A stretch of 64,000 bases of DNA from Longimicrobiales bacterium (GTDB lineage: Bacteria; Gemmatimonadota; Gemmatimonadetes; Longimicrobiales; Gaopeijiaceae): NCBI GenBank assembly GCA_028284495.1, contig JANQRP010000033.1:1-64000 (forward strand), read 5' to 3'. Each line of letters starts with the position of its first letter. Positions within the stretch are counted from its first letter, which is position 1. The translations under genes were made by a program, and so were the position numbers. Positions 18,337 to 26,760 of this stretch are shown here, piece after piece. The notes beneath the pieces are model-generated. The model ran no database searches and had not been told where the DNA came from. It was given only the letters and a program-made list of their open reading frames with translations.

Positions 18337-18660
18337 ATGATCATCACGACCACGAACACCATCGAGGGACGCCCGGTCACCGACTACCTGGGCGTCGTCA
18401 CCGGCGAGACGATCGTCGGCGCCAACATCCTCAAGGACTTCTTCGCCACCGTGCGCGACGTCGTGGGCGGCCGCTCCGACGCCTACGAGAAGGAACTTCA
18501 CAACGCCCGTGAGCAGGCGCTCCGCGAGATGGCCCACCGGGCGCAGGAGAAGGGCGCCGACGCGATCCTCGCCATGGATCTCGACTACGAGGTTCTGGGC
18601 CAGGGCAACGGCATGCTCATGGTGACCTGCTCGGGCACGGCGGTGAAGCTCTCGAGCTGA
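18337..18660 (+). CDS. YbjQ/UPF0145-family protein
   Basis: A 107-residue protein of the YbjQ (UPF0145, putative heavy-metal-binding) family: N-terminal [20 protein letters not shown], central helix ARGQAL-type segment ([21 protein letters not shown]), and C-terminal [10 protein letters not shown]. Family members form pentamers; the physiological role is not established. It lies 36 nt after purD and 19 nt before mutM, so likely in one transcript. Confidence 0.85.
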   Translation: MIITTTNTIEGRPVTDYLGVVTGETIVGANILKDFFATVRDVVGGRSDAYEKELHNAREQALREMAHRAQEKGADAILAMDLDYEVLGQGNGMLMVTCSGTAVKLSS

Positions 18661-18679
18661 CCCGGCCCGAGGCCTCGAC

Positions 18680-19531
18680 GTGCCCGAACTGCCGGAGGTG
18701 GAGACCCTCGTGCGAGGGCTCCACCTGCTCCTGCCCGGGTGCCGAATCGAGCGGACCCGCGTGATTCACGAGGATGTGCTGCGCCAGCCGGTGCGGCGGT
18801 TCCGGAACGAGGTGCGGCACCGCACCATCACCGCGGTCGAACGCCGCGCGAAGAACATCGTGATGCCGCTCGACGACGGCGAGGCGTTCCTCGTCGTGAA
18901 TCTCGGAATGACAGGTGCGCTGTTCCCGCAGCGCTTCGAGCGGTCGAACGGGTCGGCGCCGGGGAGCCTCGCGCGCCGCCCGACCCATCCGGCCGTGCGC
19001 TTCCACCTCGACGGCGGGCGCGCCCTGGTCTTCCACGACGTCCGCCGGTTCGGGACGGTGGAGGTACTCTCGGCCGAGGCGTGGCGGGTCCGGGACGCGC
19101 GCCTCGGGCCGGAGCCGCTCTCGGACGAGTTCGGCGCCGCCGATCTGCACGCCGGCCTCGTGCGGTCGCGCTCTCCCGTTCGCAACTGGCTGCTCGATCA
19201 GCGCCGGATCGCCGGCGTCGGCAACATCTACGCGAGCGAGGCCTGCTTCCGGGCGGGGGTGCATCCGGAACGGCCGGCCGACTCGGTCACCCCCGGCGAG
19301 GCGGCCGGCATGCACCGCGGGCTCCGCGACGTTCTGGGCGCCGCGATCGAGCATGGCGGCACGACCCTTCAGGACTACCGGAACGCCGACGGGCGGCCGG
19401 GGCTCTTCGGCACGCTGCTCCAGGTCTACGGGCGCGAGGGCGAGCCCTGCGTCAGCTGCGGCTCGCCCGTCGAGCGCATCGTGATCGCGAACCGCTCCGC
19501 GTTCTTCTGTCCGGAGTGCCAGCCGCGTTGA
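18680..19531 (+). CDS. mutM: Formamidopyrimidine-DNA glycosylase
   Basis: A 283-residue base-excision repair glycosylase/AP lyase acting on 8-oxoguanine and formamidopyrimidines. The start codon is GTG, giving the required MPELPEVET N-terminus with catalytic Pro2 and Glu3. The conserved Lys is in RRAKNIVM, the helix-two-turn-helix reads GVGNIYASEACFRAGVHP, and the C-terminal zinc finger is complete (CVSCG...CPEC). Confidence 0.95.
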   Translation: MPELPEVETLVRGLHLLLPGCRIERTRVIHEDVLRQPVRRFRNEVRHRTITAVERRAKNIVMPLDDGEAFLVVNLGMTGALFPQRFERSNGSAPGSLARRPTHPAVRFHLDGGRALVFHDVRRFGTVEVLSAEAWRVRDARLGPEPLSDEFGAADLHAGLVRSRSPVRNWLLDQRRIAGVGNIYASEACFRAGVHPERPADSVTPGEAAGMHRGLRDVLGAAIEHGGTTLQDYRNADGRPGLFGTLLQVYGREGEPCVSCGSPVERIVIANRSAFFCPECQPR

Positions 19532-19779
19532 GGTCTCGATGTCGCCGGGTGCGGTTGGCGGCGCAATGGCGGGACGCGTCGATTCTGCATCCCTGAAATG
19601 ACGCACCCCAGACTGTCCCTCGAGGCACACTCCGGCGCCCGGCCAGGAGAACCCGAAGAACTCTTCAATTGCCTTGGCAGTGCATGAGATGACGGATTAG
19701 CTGTTGTGACAGCCTAGCCGCCCATCGCGCGCTCGGACGTCCATGCCACGAATCACTTCCCCAACAGGAGCGAACCACA
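19532..19779. other. Intergenic region upstream of the secreted Cys-rich gene
   Basis: No gene is seen. The second half is less GC-rich than its surroundings and should hold the promoter of the gene at 19780. A small hairpin (GCTGT-TGTG-ACAGC, about 19698-19711) is visible. No promoter boxes are clear enough to call. Confidence 0.4.
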
Positions 19780-20289
19780 ATGCGCCATCTTCCAACTGCG
19801 TTGCTCGCTGCGGTCTTCAGCCTCTCCGCGGTGGCCGAGCCGGCCGTCGCGGCAGAGGTCCCGGATTCCGAGCCCATGCTCGAAGTCTCGGGCGACTGCA
19901 TCTTTTGCTGAAACGACAATGAGAGCTGTGATGACGACGAAATCTTCACGTTTTCATGGGAGGCACCGATCTTCGGCCCGTCCGACGCGGAAGTAGAGCC
20001 CTTCGACACCGGGTGCCAGCCAGCCGGGGAACGAGTGGAGTGTGCCGACATCATGCAGTGCCAGACAGGCGACGAGTCGGACGCGCTCGCAGCCGGGGCG
20101 CTGATCGATGCACTTGACGCGGGCCAGCAGGATCGTGCTCTGGCACTCCTTCGCGCGTCGCCCGACCTTGCTCTGGTAGCACCGGAGAGATCCCTGGTGG
20201 TCGTCCGAGGCACGGACTGTGGGACTCGGAATCATGTGGCGATCGAGGTCGACACGGACTTGGCACACCTCCTCGCCGACACGGAGTAG
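19780..20289 (+). CDS. Secreted Cys-rich small protein interrupted by in-frame TGA (nonsense mutation or candidate selenoprotein)
   Basis: ATG 19780 has a good ribosome-binding site (AGGAG at 19766-19770). It encodes a signal peptide (about residues 1-25, ending PAVAA) and then a short mature part ending Cys40-Ile-Phe-Cys43. Codon 44 is TGA (19909-19911). The same frame continues without interruption for 125 more residues to the TAG at 20289, with acidic, Cys-containing, protein-like sequence (for example NDNESCDDDEIF and VECADIMQCQTG). Either a Trp codon (TGG) mutated to TGA, or TGA is read as selenocysteine. The latter cannot be dismissed because this genome uses Sec in its formate dehydrogenase, but no clear SECIS hairpin follows this TGA. 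The next gene, 6 nt downstream, is also secreted and begins its mature part with a CxxC. Confidence 0.6.
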
Positions 20290-20295
20290 ACGACC

Positions 20296-21384
20296 ATGAG
20301 CCCGGCCCGATCCTCGTGGTGGAAGGCACCTCTCCTGACTTCTGCGGCGGGCGCGCTGACGGCGGCTGGACTCGTCGGCCAGGCAACATCGTGCGTCGAC
20401 TGCCGCGTCGAGGTCGAGCACCTCGCGAACCTGGGCGACACGACGGGCGGGCCGGGCTTCATCGGCGGCATCGGGACCCTCGAGCTGCTGGACGACGGGA
20501 CCATTCTTCTGGTGGACACCCGAGCCCGAGCGCTCAAACGCTTCGACGCCGCCGGCCACTTCCTGGCGACGGTGGGTCGCAGCGGCCGGGGGCCTGGAGA
20601 GTATCGAGCGCCGACCCGCGTCCTGAGAGCCGACTCCGCCATCGAGCTCTTCGATGCGATGCTCCCGCGGCGGACGCGGTTCGGACAGGCGTTGGATCTT
20701 CTCTCGACGACGCCCGTCCAGACCGGTGCCTCGCAGGACCTGATCAGGGTCGGATCGCACTACGTCGCTCCAGGCCGACGACACGCCCCGGAGTCGGTGG
20801 GCCTGCCGCTCCACGTGTTCGGGCCGGAGGGGGCGTTTCTCCGCTCGTTCGGCGCCGGCTCCGTGATTCGAGATCTCTCGTCTCGGTTCGCCTTTCGGCG
20901 CCAGCTGGCCACCGAGAGCGACACCACCTTCTGGTCTGCGGATCTCACGCGCTTCCGTCTTCAGCGATGGAGCCTGAACGGATACCTCCTGGCGGAGATC
21001 GCGCGAGAGCCGGCGTGGTTCCCGCCCCAGCAGGGGTTCGGCTGGAACCCCCAGGGACCGGCGCCCGGTCTTCTCGCCCTACACTGGGACGACGACCAGG
21101 GGCTGCTCTGGACATCGACGGCGATTCCCGCAGACGACTGGCGGGAGGCGGCGCGCGGGACGACCCATCCCAACCAGCCCGCGCTATCCGGCATCCCGGA
21201 GACCGAATCGTACTACCAGTCCCGTGTTGAGGTGATTCATCCCGGCACGGGTGAAGTCCTCGGTGGCGTGGACATCGACGCGCTCGTCAAGGGCTTCACC
21301 AGCGACGGTATCGCGTACGCCGAGGCGCGGAGTCCCGCCGGAGAACCGGTGGTGCGCCTCTGGCGGCTCACGCTGGTTCGCTAG
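20296..21384 (+). CDS. Secreted 6-bladed beta-propeller protein
   Basis: A 362-residue exported protein. A hydrophobic N-terminal segment (about residues 10-30) precedes Cys-Val-Asp-Cys (about residues 33-36). The body shows repeated propeller blades, for example GTLELLDDGTILLVDTRARALKRFDAAG and GRGPGEYRAP, the latter typical of NHL-like 6-bladed propeller proteins. Ligand and function are unknown. It follows the TGA-interrupted Cys-rich gene by 6 nt, so the two are likely co-expressed and may act together in the envelope. Confidence 0.75.
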   Translation: MSPARSSWWKAPLLTSAAGALTAAGLVGQATSCVDCRVEVEHLANLGDTTGGPGFIGGIGTLELLDDGTILLVDTRARALKRFDAAGHFLATVGRSGRGPGEYRAPTRVLRADSAIELFDAMLPRRTRFGQALDLLSTTPVQTGASQDLIRVGSHYVAPGRRHAPESVGLPLHVFGPEGAFLRSFGAGSVIRDLSSRFAFRRQLATESDTTFWSADLTRFRLQRWSLNGYLLAEIAREPAWFPPQQGFGWNPQGPAPGLLALHWDDDQGLLWTSTAIPADDWREAARGTTHPNQPALSGIPETESYYQSRVEVIHPGTGEVLGGVDIDALVKGFTSDGIAYAEARSPAGEPVVRLWRLTLVR

Positions 21385-21412
21385 CGCCTTCGCTAGCACC
21401 GTCGTCCTTTTT
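21380..21412 (+). terminator. Hairpin plus T-run terminator after the beta-propeller gene
   Basis: A perfect 7-bp stem (21380-21386 with 21391-21397) with a CCTT loop, overlapping the stop codon, is followed 10 nt later by five T (21408-21412). It separates this gene from the convergent menG. Confidence 0.6.
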
Positions 21413-21460
21413 CAGCTCCGCGCCCCCCGGGGACGTGTTCTCACACTAATCCCGTGCTCC

Positions 21461-22186
21461 TCACACCTCCGCGACGTGAATCGCCGCGATCCCGAACGAG
21501 AGGAGGCGGTAGTCCGCGGTCGCGAATCCCGCGCCGACCAGCTTCGACGCGAGCTCGTCGGGCCCGGGGAACCGCTTCACCGACTCCGGCAGGTACGTGT
21601 AGGCCCACGGGTGGCCGGACACCACGCGCCCGATGACCGGGAGAATCCGGTTGAAGTAGAACTGGTAGCCGGCGTTGACGAGGCGGTTCGGCGGGGTGGT
21701 GAACTCGAGCACGACGAGTCGGGCACCCGGGCGGAGGACCCGCCTGAACTCGCCGAAGCCCCGGTCCAGATCGGCGAGGTTCCGTATCCCGAACCCGACC
21801 GTGGCCCCGTCGAAGGCGGCGTCCGGGAACGGCAGCTCCAGCGTGTCGCCGCAGACGGGGGCGACGCGTCGGCCCTCCACCTTCGGCTGCCCCACCACGA
21901 GCATCGGCTGGGCGAAGTCCGACGCGACCACCGACCCTCCGAAGCGCTCCCGTTCGGCGAGTTCGAGGGCGAGGTCGTAGGTCCCCGCGCAGGCGTCGAG
22001 GTACCTCCCGTCCGGCGCCCGGTCCCACCCCAGCGCGTCCACCGCCTTCCGCCGCCACGCCCGATCGATGTTGAGGCTCAGAACGTGGTTCAGCAGGTCG
22101 TAGCGGGGCGCGATCTCGGAGAAGATCGTCTGGACCTGCTTTTCGCGGTCCGCGCCCCGTTCGGGGATGGCGTCGGGGTGGGTCAT
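21461..22186 (-). CDS. menG: Demethylmenaquinone methyltransferase (UbiE/MenG)
   Basis: A 241-residue SAM-dependent C-methyltransferase that makes menaquinone from demethylmenaquinone. Recognised by IFSEIAPRYDLLNHVLSLNIDRAWRR at the N-terminus (residues about 21-46), the SAM loop DACAGTYDLAL, and FGIRNLADLDRGF, then VVLEFTTP. The SAM loop follows the DxCxGTxD pattern of this family. Ubiquinone use cannot be excluded from sequence, but menaquinone fits the inferred phylum. Confidence 0.93.
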   Translation of the reverse strand: MTHPDAIPERGADREKQVQTIFSEIAPRYDLLNHVLSLNIDRAWRRKAVDALGWDRAPDGRYLDACAGTYDLALELAERERFGGSVVASDFAQPMLVVGQPKVEGRRVAPVCGDTLELPFPDAAFDGATVGFGIRNLADLDRGFGEFRRVLRPGARLVVLEFTTPPNRLVNAGYQFYFNRILPVIGRVVSGHPWAYTYLPESVKRFPGPDELASKLVGAGFATADYRLLSFGIAAIHVAEV

Positions 22187-22213
22187 GCGAAGGGTCGTCG
22201 GAGCGACGTTCGT

Positions 22214-22240
22214 GGAACGCCGGGGGGTGCCCGGTTAGCT
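22214..22240 (+). promoter_or_regulatory. Possible ECF-type promoter of the sigma-factor operon
   Basis: GGAAC (22214-22218), a typical ECF -35 core, is followed after 16 nt by TTAGCT (22235-22240). An autoregulated promoter upstream of an ECF sigma gene would be expected. The -10 match is weak and the leader to 22408 would be long. Confidence 0.25.
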
Positions 22241-22407
22241 TGTCGGATGGATCGGTGTCGCGCGTCGGACGCCACCCGAGCGAAGGCCGGGCCGGGTGCG
22301 GAGGCGCGGCACGAAAGCTACCGGAGAGCGGAGATCCGTTCCATCCCGAACCCCGGACCGGAGGGCCCTGAAACCCCCGCGCCGGGTCGTCCGTAGGGCG
22401 GGTCATC

Positions 22408-23076
22408 ATGACGACCCACGCCCTCGGCGCCACGGACGGTCTGCCGCTCGACGACTCGGACCGGGACGATCAAGCCCTGAGCATCGACGTCAGCACCCTC
22501 GACGACCGGGATCTCGCGGCCCTCGCGTGCGAGGGGCGTGAGTCGGCCTATCGGGAGCTGCTGACCCGGTACGAGCGGCCGGTGTTCTCGCTGGTGTACC
22601 GGATGGTGCGGCAGCGGAGCCAGGCCGAGGACCTCGCGCAGGAAGCGTTCATCCGCGCGTTCGGGGCGATCGACTCCTACAATCCCGGCTACAAGTTCTC
22701 GAGCTGGCTCTTCAAGATCGCGAACAACCACACGATCGACTGGCTCCGGAAGAAGAAGCTCGACACCGTCTCGATCGACGGATCTCCGAATGCGACCGGT
22801 GCCGAGGAGGTGGCCCGGACGAGCTGGGACCTCGAGGCCTCGGGCGAGCGGCCCGACGACTACGTCGAGAACCGCGAGCTGGGGGGGCAGATCGAGCGGG
22901 CGATCGCCGAGCTCCGTCCCGAGTACCGTACCGTCGTGATGCTCCGCCACATCGAGGGATACAGCTACGACGAGATCGCGGACACGATGGAACTCCCGCT
23001 GGGTACGGTGAAGACCTACCTGCACCGGGCGCGCGGTGAGCTCAAGGACCTTCTCGCGCCGAGGCTTTCGTCATGA
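22408..23076 (+). CDS. ECF-type RNA polymerase sigma factor
   Basis: A 222-residue sigma-70 family factor with regions 2 and 4 only. Region 2 spans about residues 47-115 (RYERPVFSLVYRMV, EDLAQEAFIRAF, FSSWLFKIANNHTIDWLRKK). Region 4 covers about 170-215 (LRPEYRTVVMLRHIEGYSYDEIA, GTVKTYLHRARGEL). It is the first gene of an operon with a membrane anti-sigma factor (23216) and envelope proteins, so it probably drives an envelope-stress regulon. Confidence 0.93.
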   Translation: MTTHALGATDGLPLDDSDRDDQALSIDVSTLDDRDLAALACEGRESAYRELLTRYERPVFSLVYRMVRQRSQAEDLAQEAFIRAFGAIDSYNPGYKFSSWLFKIANNHTIDWLRKKKLDTVSIDGSPNATGAEEVARTSWDLEASGERPDDYVENRELGGQIERAIAELRPEYRTVVMLRHIEGYSYDEIADTMELPLGTVKTYLHRARGELKDLLAPRLSS

Positions 23077-23215
23077 CCGGCCTCGACCGCGGCACGAAAC
23101 TCGGGCGTCCCGGAATTCGTAGGGGTCCGTGGGCACCGGAGTGGTGTCCCCCGGCCTCCGACGCGGCGATTCCCGCCGCTTCGCACGCCGAAGGATCCGC
23201 ACAGGAGATCGTCTC

Positions 23216-24190
23216 GTGAAGACGCCACACGTACACGTCGACCAGGAGCGCATGCAGGCGCTGCTCGACGGGGAGCTTTCCCCGACCGAAGCGGCGTCCG
23301 TGCGCGCGTCGATCAATGCGTGCGGCCGCTGCACCTCGGAGTTCGAGGCGTGGCAGATGCTCTTCGAGGATCTCGGAGACCTCCCCGCGCTGGCGCCGTC
23401 GCCCGCCTTCCGCGAGCGCGTGCTCGAGCAGATGCCCGCCCCGGAGCCCGGGCTGCTCGGATCGCGCCTTGGGGCGCGCATGGGGGCGCGAATGGGGTCG
23501 CGCATGGGGCTGGGCCGCGCCGCCGCGCGCGCCGCTCGCACGCACATCGAGGGCACGGTCCTGCAGGACTATCTCGACGGGCGCCTCGCCGCGCGCAACG
23601 AGGCGCGGGTCGATCGCCACCTCGATGCCTGCGCGATCTGTAGGTCCGAGCTCGAGGAGTTCCGGGCGGTGGCGCTCGCGGTCGAGTCGCTGCCGGCGCT
23701 CGCGCCGGGCACCGACTTCGCGGAGCGCGTGATGGCCGAGGTCCGGGTGAACCAGATGGCAGCGATGGCGATGGCTCCCACCACCGCCACCGGCCGTCTC
23801 GTCGGCTGGGTGCGTGCGCGCCTTCCGTCGAACCGCCAGGGCTGGGCCGCCGCGCTCGGCGTCTCCGTCGTGCCGGTCTTCACGCTGCTCCTCGTGGTGC
23901 GATCGGTCTTCGCCCACGAGCTCGTGACGCTCTCCAACCTCGCGGCCTACGTGCGTCTTCAGACGTCCGGCTTCTTCGCGTCGGCCGGGCAGGCGACCTC
24001 GACGGTCGTCGAGCGCTGGGCGCCTGCTTTCATGCTCGACGGCGCCGCGTGGGTCGGATCGAGTCCCACGCTGATCGCCGCTTCGGTCGCGCTCGCGTCG
24101 GTCGCCACGATGGCGTCGGCGTGGGTGCTGTACCGCAATCTCTTCAGGACCCCCCTCGACGAACTTTCCGATGCGCAACTTTCGTTCTGA
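23216..24190 (+). CDS. Membrane anti-sigma factor with two zf-HC2-type zinc fingers
   Basis: The start is GTG 23216, preceded by AGGAG, giving 324 residues. Two copies of an anti-sigma zinc-finger domain are visible. The second (about residues 110-150) ends in the intact HxxxCxxC form HLDACAIC. The first (about residues 8-48) reads SINACGRC, with Ser at the His position. Two membrane helices follow (about 211-233 and 287-311). It should bind and hold the ECF sigma encoded just upstream. A tandem repeat at 23471-23506 encodes an Arg-Met-Gly linker between the fingers. The gene overlaps the next one by 20 nt. Confidence 0.85.
   Translation: MKTPHVHVDQERMQALLDGELSPTEAASVRASINACGRCTSEFEAWQMLFEDLGDLPALAPSPAFRERVLEQMPAPEPGLLGSRLGARMGARMGSRMGLGRAAARAARTHIEGTVLQDYLDGRLAARNEARVDRHLDACAICRSELEEFRAVALAVESLPALAPGTDFAERVMAEVRVNQMAAMAMAPTTATGRLVGWVRARLPSNRQGWAAALGVSVVPVFTLLLVVRSVFAHELVTLSNLAAYVRLQTSGFFASAGQATSTVVERWAPAFMLDGAAWVGSSPTLIAASVALASVATMASAWVLYRNLFRTPLDELSDAQLSF
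23471..23506 (+). repeat. Three tandem 12-bp units inside the anti-sigma gene
   Basis: Units at 23471-23482, 23483-23494 and 23495-23506 are near-identical (GGGGCGCGCATG type) and encode repeated Gly-Ala-Arg-Met in the linker between the two zinc-finger domains. Likely a slippage-prone microsatellite-like expansion. Confidence 0.8.
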
Positions 24191-25898
24191 TCGTTTCGTG
24201 CGCACCCGCACGATTCTCCCCGGCGCGCTGGTCGGCGCGCTGGCGTCGGCGGGCGCACTCCTGGCGCCACCGCTCCAGGCGCAGCAGGCGACGATCGTCT
24301 CGAAGACCGTGAGCTACGGCACCGGCGAGGCCGGCCTCTCCATCGGGACCGCGAGCGGAGCGGACCTGGATATCCGCTTCGAGGACGGCACGATCTCGCT
24401 GGATGGAGACGCCCTCGGCTCGTATGAGCCCGGCGGCGTCCTCGAGGACAGCTGGCGCGCCCTCGTGGCGCGGGCGGTGCAACTCGATGACGGCCCGCTG
24501 GCCGAGGCCCTCGTCGACTGGCAGCCTCCGGAGGGTCTGGAAGGCGCCGCGTCCGACGTGGCCGGCGCGATCGACGCGGCGCTCGAGGCGCTGCTCGACG
24601 GGGGCGAGACGGTCGCGGTCGCCCCGGACGCGCCGAGCGTGGTCGACGGCGGCGCGCTCTCGCGACTGCTCTCCCGGCTCGACGTGCTCGGATCGGTGGG
24701 CGGCCTGGTCGGCGACCTCCAGCTCGACGACCTGCGGATCGTGGTGGGTGACGACTTCGAGGTCGACGAAGGCGCCGTGATCGACGGGTCGGTGCTCGTG
24801 GTCGACGGCGACGTCGAGATCGCGGGCCGCATCCGCGGCGACCTTCTCGTGGCCGACGGCGACGTCGAGTTCCGCGACGGTGGCGTGGTCGAGGGCGACC
24901 TGCGGTACACGGACGGCTTCCTCGATCTCGATGACGGGTCCGTGCTGGGTCAGGTCCGCGAGATCGACAGCGGCACGATCGTGGTGGACGCCGACTTCCG
25001 CGAGGAACTCCGCGAACAGATCCGGGCCGACATCGAGGCCGAGGTCCGCACCGTGGCCCCGCGGTCTCGCCGCACCGGGATCTTCCACCGGATCGGGCAC
25101 ACCGTCGGCGAGGTCATCGAGGTCCTGATGACGATCTTCGTCCTCGGCGTGTTCGGAGTGATGGTCAACTTCTTCGCGGGTGAGAACATCGACCGTGTCG
25201 CAGAGGTCGCTCGCCGCTCGCCGGGTCGCTCGGCCACCGTGGGCGTGGCCGCCGGGTTCCTGGCGATTCCGGTATGGATCGTGGGCATCATCGGGTTGGC
25301 CATCTCGATCATCGGCATTCCAGCACTGATCGTGTGGGCGCCCGGCTTCCCGCTCCTGGTCATGCTCGCGGCCGGCCTCGGCTACATCGCCGTGGCTCGC
25401 AACATCGGGACGTGGCTCACCCACCAGAACGTGCCCGGCTTCGAATGGGTCCGGGTGACGCGACCGAACTCGCTGATCTTCGGCGGCATCTTCGTGTTGA
25501 TGGCCCCCTACCTCGCCGAGGCCATTCTCGGGCTGGGCGGAGGCTTCCTCTCCGGACTCCGCGATCTCGCGACCTTCGTGGGCGTGATGCTCGGGCTCGC
25601 GACGACTGCGGTCGGGTTCGGTGCGGTGCTGGTGACACGGGGTGGCCGGCGGACCGAATACGCCGGCGAGGACTGGTACGCCGACCTCCAGGACCTCGGC
25701 TCGGACCTCGGGGACCTGCGCGGCTTCGCGAGCGACTTCGGGCGACGCTGGACCAAGAGCGATCGGACCGACGTGGACGACGCGCACGACGAAGGTACCG
25801 CCAGAGCGGCGGACGACGGACCGATGGACGATGCACCGATGGACGACGAGACCGCGGACGACGAGCCGGCGGCCGACGACATGACCGGCCGGGAGTGA
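24171..25898 (+). CDS. Membrane protein with bactofilin-like polymer-forming repeats
   Basis: A 575-residue protein. A signal-like N-terminus (about 1-38, LLAPPLQAQQ) is followed by an acidic region. Around residues 195-275 there is a beta-helix of short repeats resembling bactofilin/polymer-forming domains (AVIDGSVLVVDGDVEIAGRI, then GDLLVADGDVEF). Four membrane helices lie at about residues 315-500. The C-terminal tail is very acidic, with Met-Asp-Asp repeats. The repeat region is probably extracytoplasmic. Encoded within an ECF sigma operon, overlapping the anti-sigma gene by 20 nt, so probably part of the same envelope response. Precise function unknown. Confidence 0.75.
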   Translation: MRNFRSDRFVRTRTILPGALVGALASAGALLAPPLQAQQATIVSKTVSYGTGEAGLSIGTASGADLDIRFEDGTISLDGDALGSYEPGGVLEDSWRALVARAVQLDDGPLAEALVDWQPPEGLEGAASDVAGAIDAALEALLDGGETVAVAPDAPSVVDGGALSRLLSRLDVLGSVGGLVGDLQLDDLRIVVGDDFEVDEGAVIDGSVLVVDGDVEIAGRIRGDLLVADGDVEFRDGGVVEGDLRYTDGFLDLDDGSVLGQVREIDSGTIVVDADFREELREQIRADIEAEVRTVAPRSRRTGIFHRIGHTVGEVIEVLMTIFVLGVFGVMVNFFAGENIDRVAEVARRSPGRSATVGVAAGFLAIPVWIVGIIGLAISIIGIPALIVWAPGFPLLVMLAAGLGYIAVARNIGTWLTHQNVPGFEWVRVTRPNSLIFGGIFVLMAPYLAEAILGLGGGFLSGLRDLATFVGVMLGLATTAVGFGAVLVTRGGRRTEYAGEDWYADLQDLGSDLGDLRGFASDFGRRWTKSDRTDVDDAHDEGTARAADDGPMDDAPMDDETADDEPAADDMTGRE

Positions 25899-25908
25899 GG
25901 ACGGGACG

Positions 25909-26745
25909 ATGAGGACGACCACGCTGATCACGGCCGCCGCGCTCACCGCGCTCACCGCCCTGCCCACCGACGGGCAGGACATGAGGACGGTGTCGATGTC
26001 GCGCGCCCTGTCCGGGCAGAACGCGCTCGACGTGCAGGTGAAGTACGGTGCGGGGAGCCTCTCGATCCAGCCCGCGGACGGGGGCGTCCTGTACGCGCTC
26101 GACCTCCGGTACGACGAAAGTCAGTTCGAGCCGGTCACCGAGTTCGACGGACGGCGCCTGCAGGTCGGCGTCGAGGGCCGCGGGCGGAACATCGACCTCG
26201 ACGACGACGACGACGGCCGCCTCGATCTCCGACTGGCGCCCGGCGTGCCGATGGACCTCCGGCTCGAGTTCGGGGCGGGTCGCGCGTCGGTGGACCTCGG
26301 CGGCCTCGCGCTTCGTGACCTCGACCTCGAGACCGGTGCGTCCGAGAGCCGGATTGACGTGTCGCGTCCGAACCCGGAGATGCTGCGGCGGGCCGAGTTC
26401 GACGTAGGCGCCGCCGACTTCGAGGCGACCCGCCTGGGCAACCTCAACCTGGAAGAGCTGGTGGTGAACGCCGGCGTGGGTCGGGTCGCGCTCGACTTCT
26501 CCGGCGAGTTGCAGCGGGACGTCCGCGTCGAGGTCGACATGGGGCTCGGAGCACTCGAGCTGCGCGTGCCCGACGGCATCGGAGTCCGGCTCGACAAGGA
26601 CTCGTTCCTGACGTCGATGAACGCGGACGGCTTCGACCGTCGTGACGGCGTGTATTACTCTTCCAACTGGGAGAGCGCCGAGCGTCGCATCCAGGTCCAT
26701 GTGAATGCGGCGTTCGGATCGATCTCCGTCACACGCATCCGCTGA
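25909..26745 (+). CDS. Secreted LiaF/DUF4097-like adhesin-type protein
   Basis: A 278-residue protein with a signal peptide (about residues 1-23). The rest is a regular beta-rich repeat pattern (LDVQVKYGAGSLSIQPADGG, LEFGAGRASVDLGGL, VDMGLGALELRVP), as in the toast-rack/LiaF-like and DUF4097 families. A run of six Asp-rich residues (NIDLDDDDDG) lies near residue 100. Such proteins are common in envelope-stress operons. It follows the polymer-forming membrane protein by 10 nt, supporting co-regulation by the ECF sigma factor at 22408. Confidence 0.7.
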   Translation: MRTTTLITAAALTALTALPTDGQDMRTVSMSRALSGQNALDVQVKYGAGSLSIQPADGGVLYALDLRYDESQFEPVTEFDGRRLQVGVEGRGRNIDLDDDDDGRLDLRLAPGVPMDLRLEFGAGRASVDLGGLALRDLDLETGASESRIDVSRPNPEMLRRAEFDVGAADFEATRLGNLNLEELVVNAGVGRVALDFSGELQRDVRVEVDMGLGALELRVPDGIGVRLDKDSFLTSMNADGFDRRDGVYYSSNWESAERRIQVHVNAAFGSISVTRIR

Positions 26746-26760
26746 CTCACTCCGATACCC

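Noticed and set aside
19909..19960. Clear SECIS hairpin after the second in-frame TGA
   Set aside because: Only a bulged 7-bp outer pairing and a weak inner stem are found, with a large loop. Not called as a feature.
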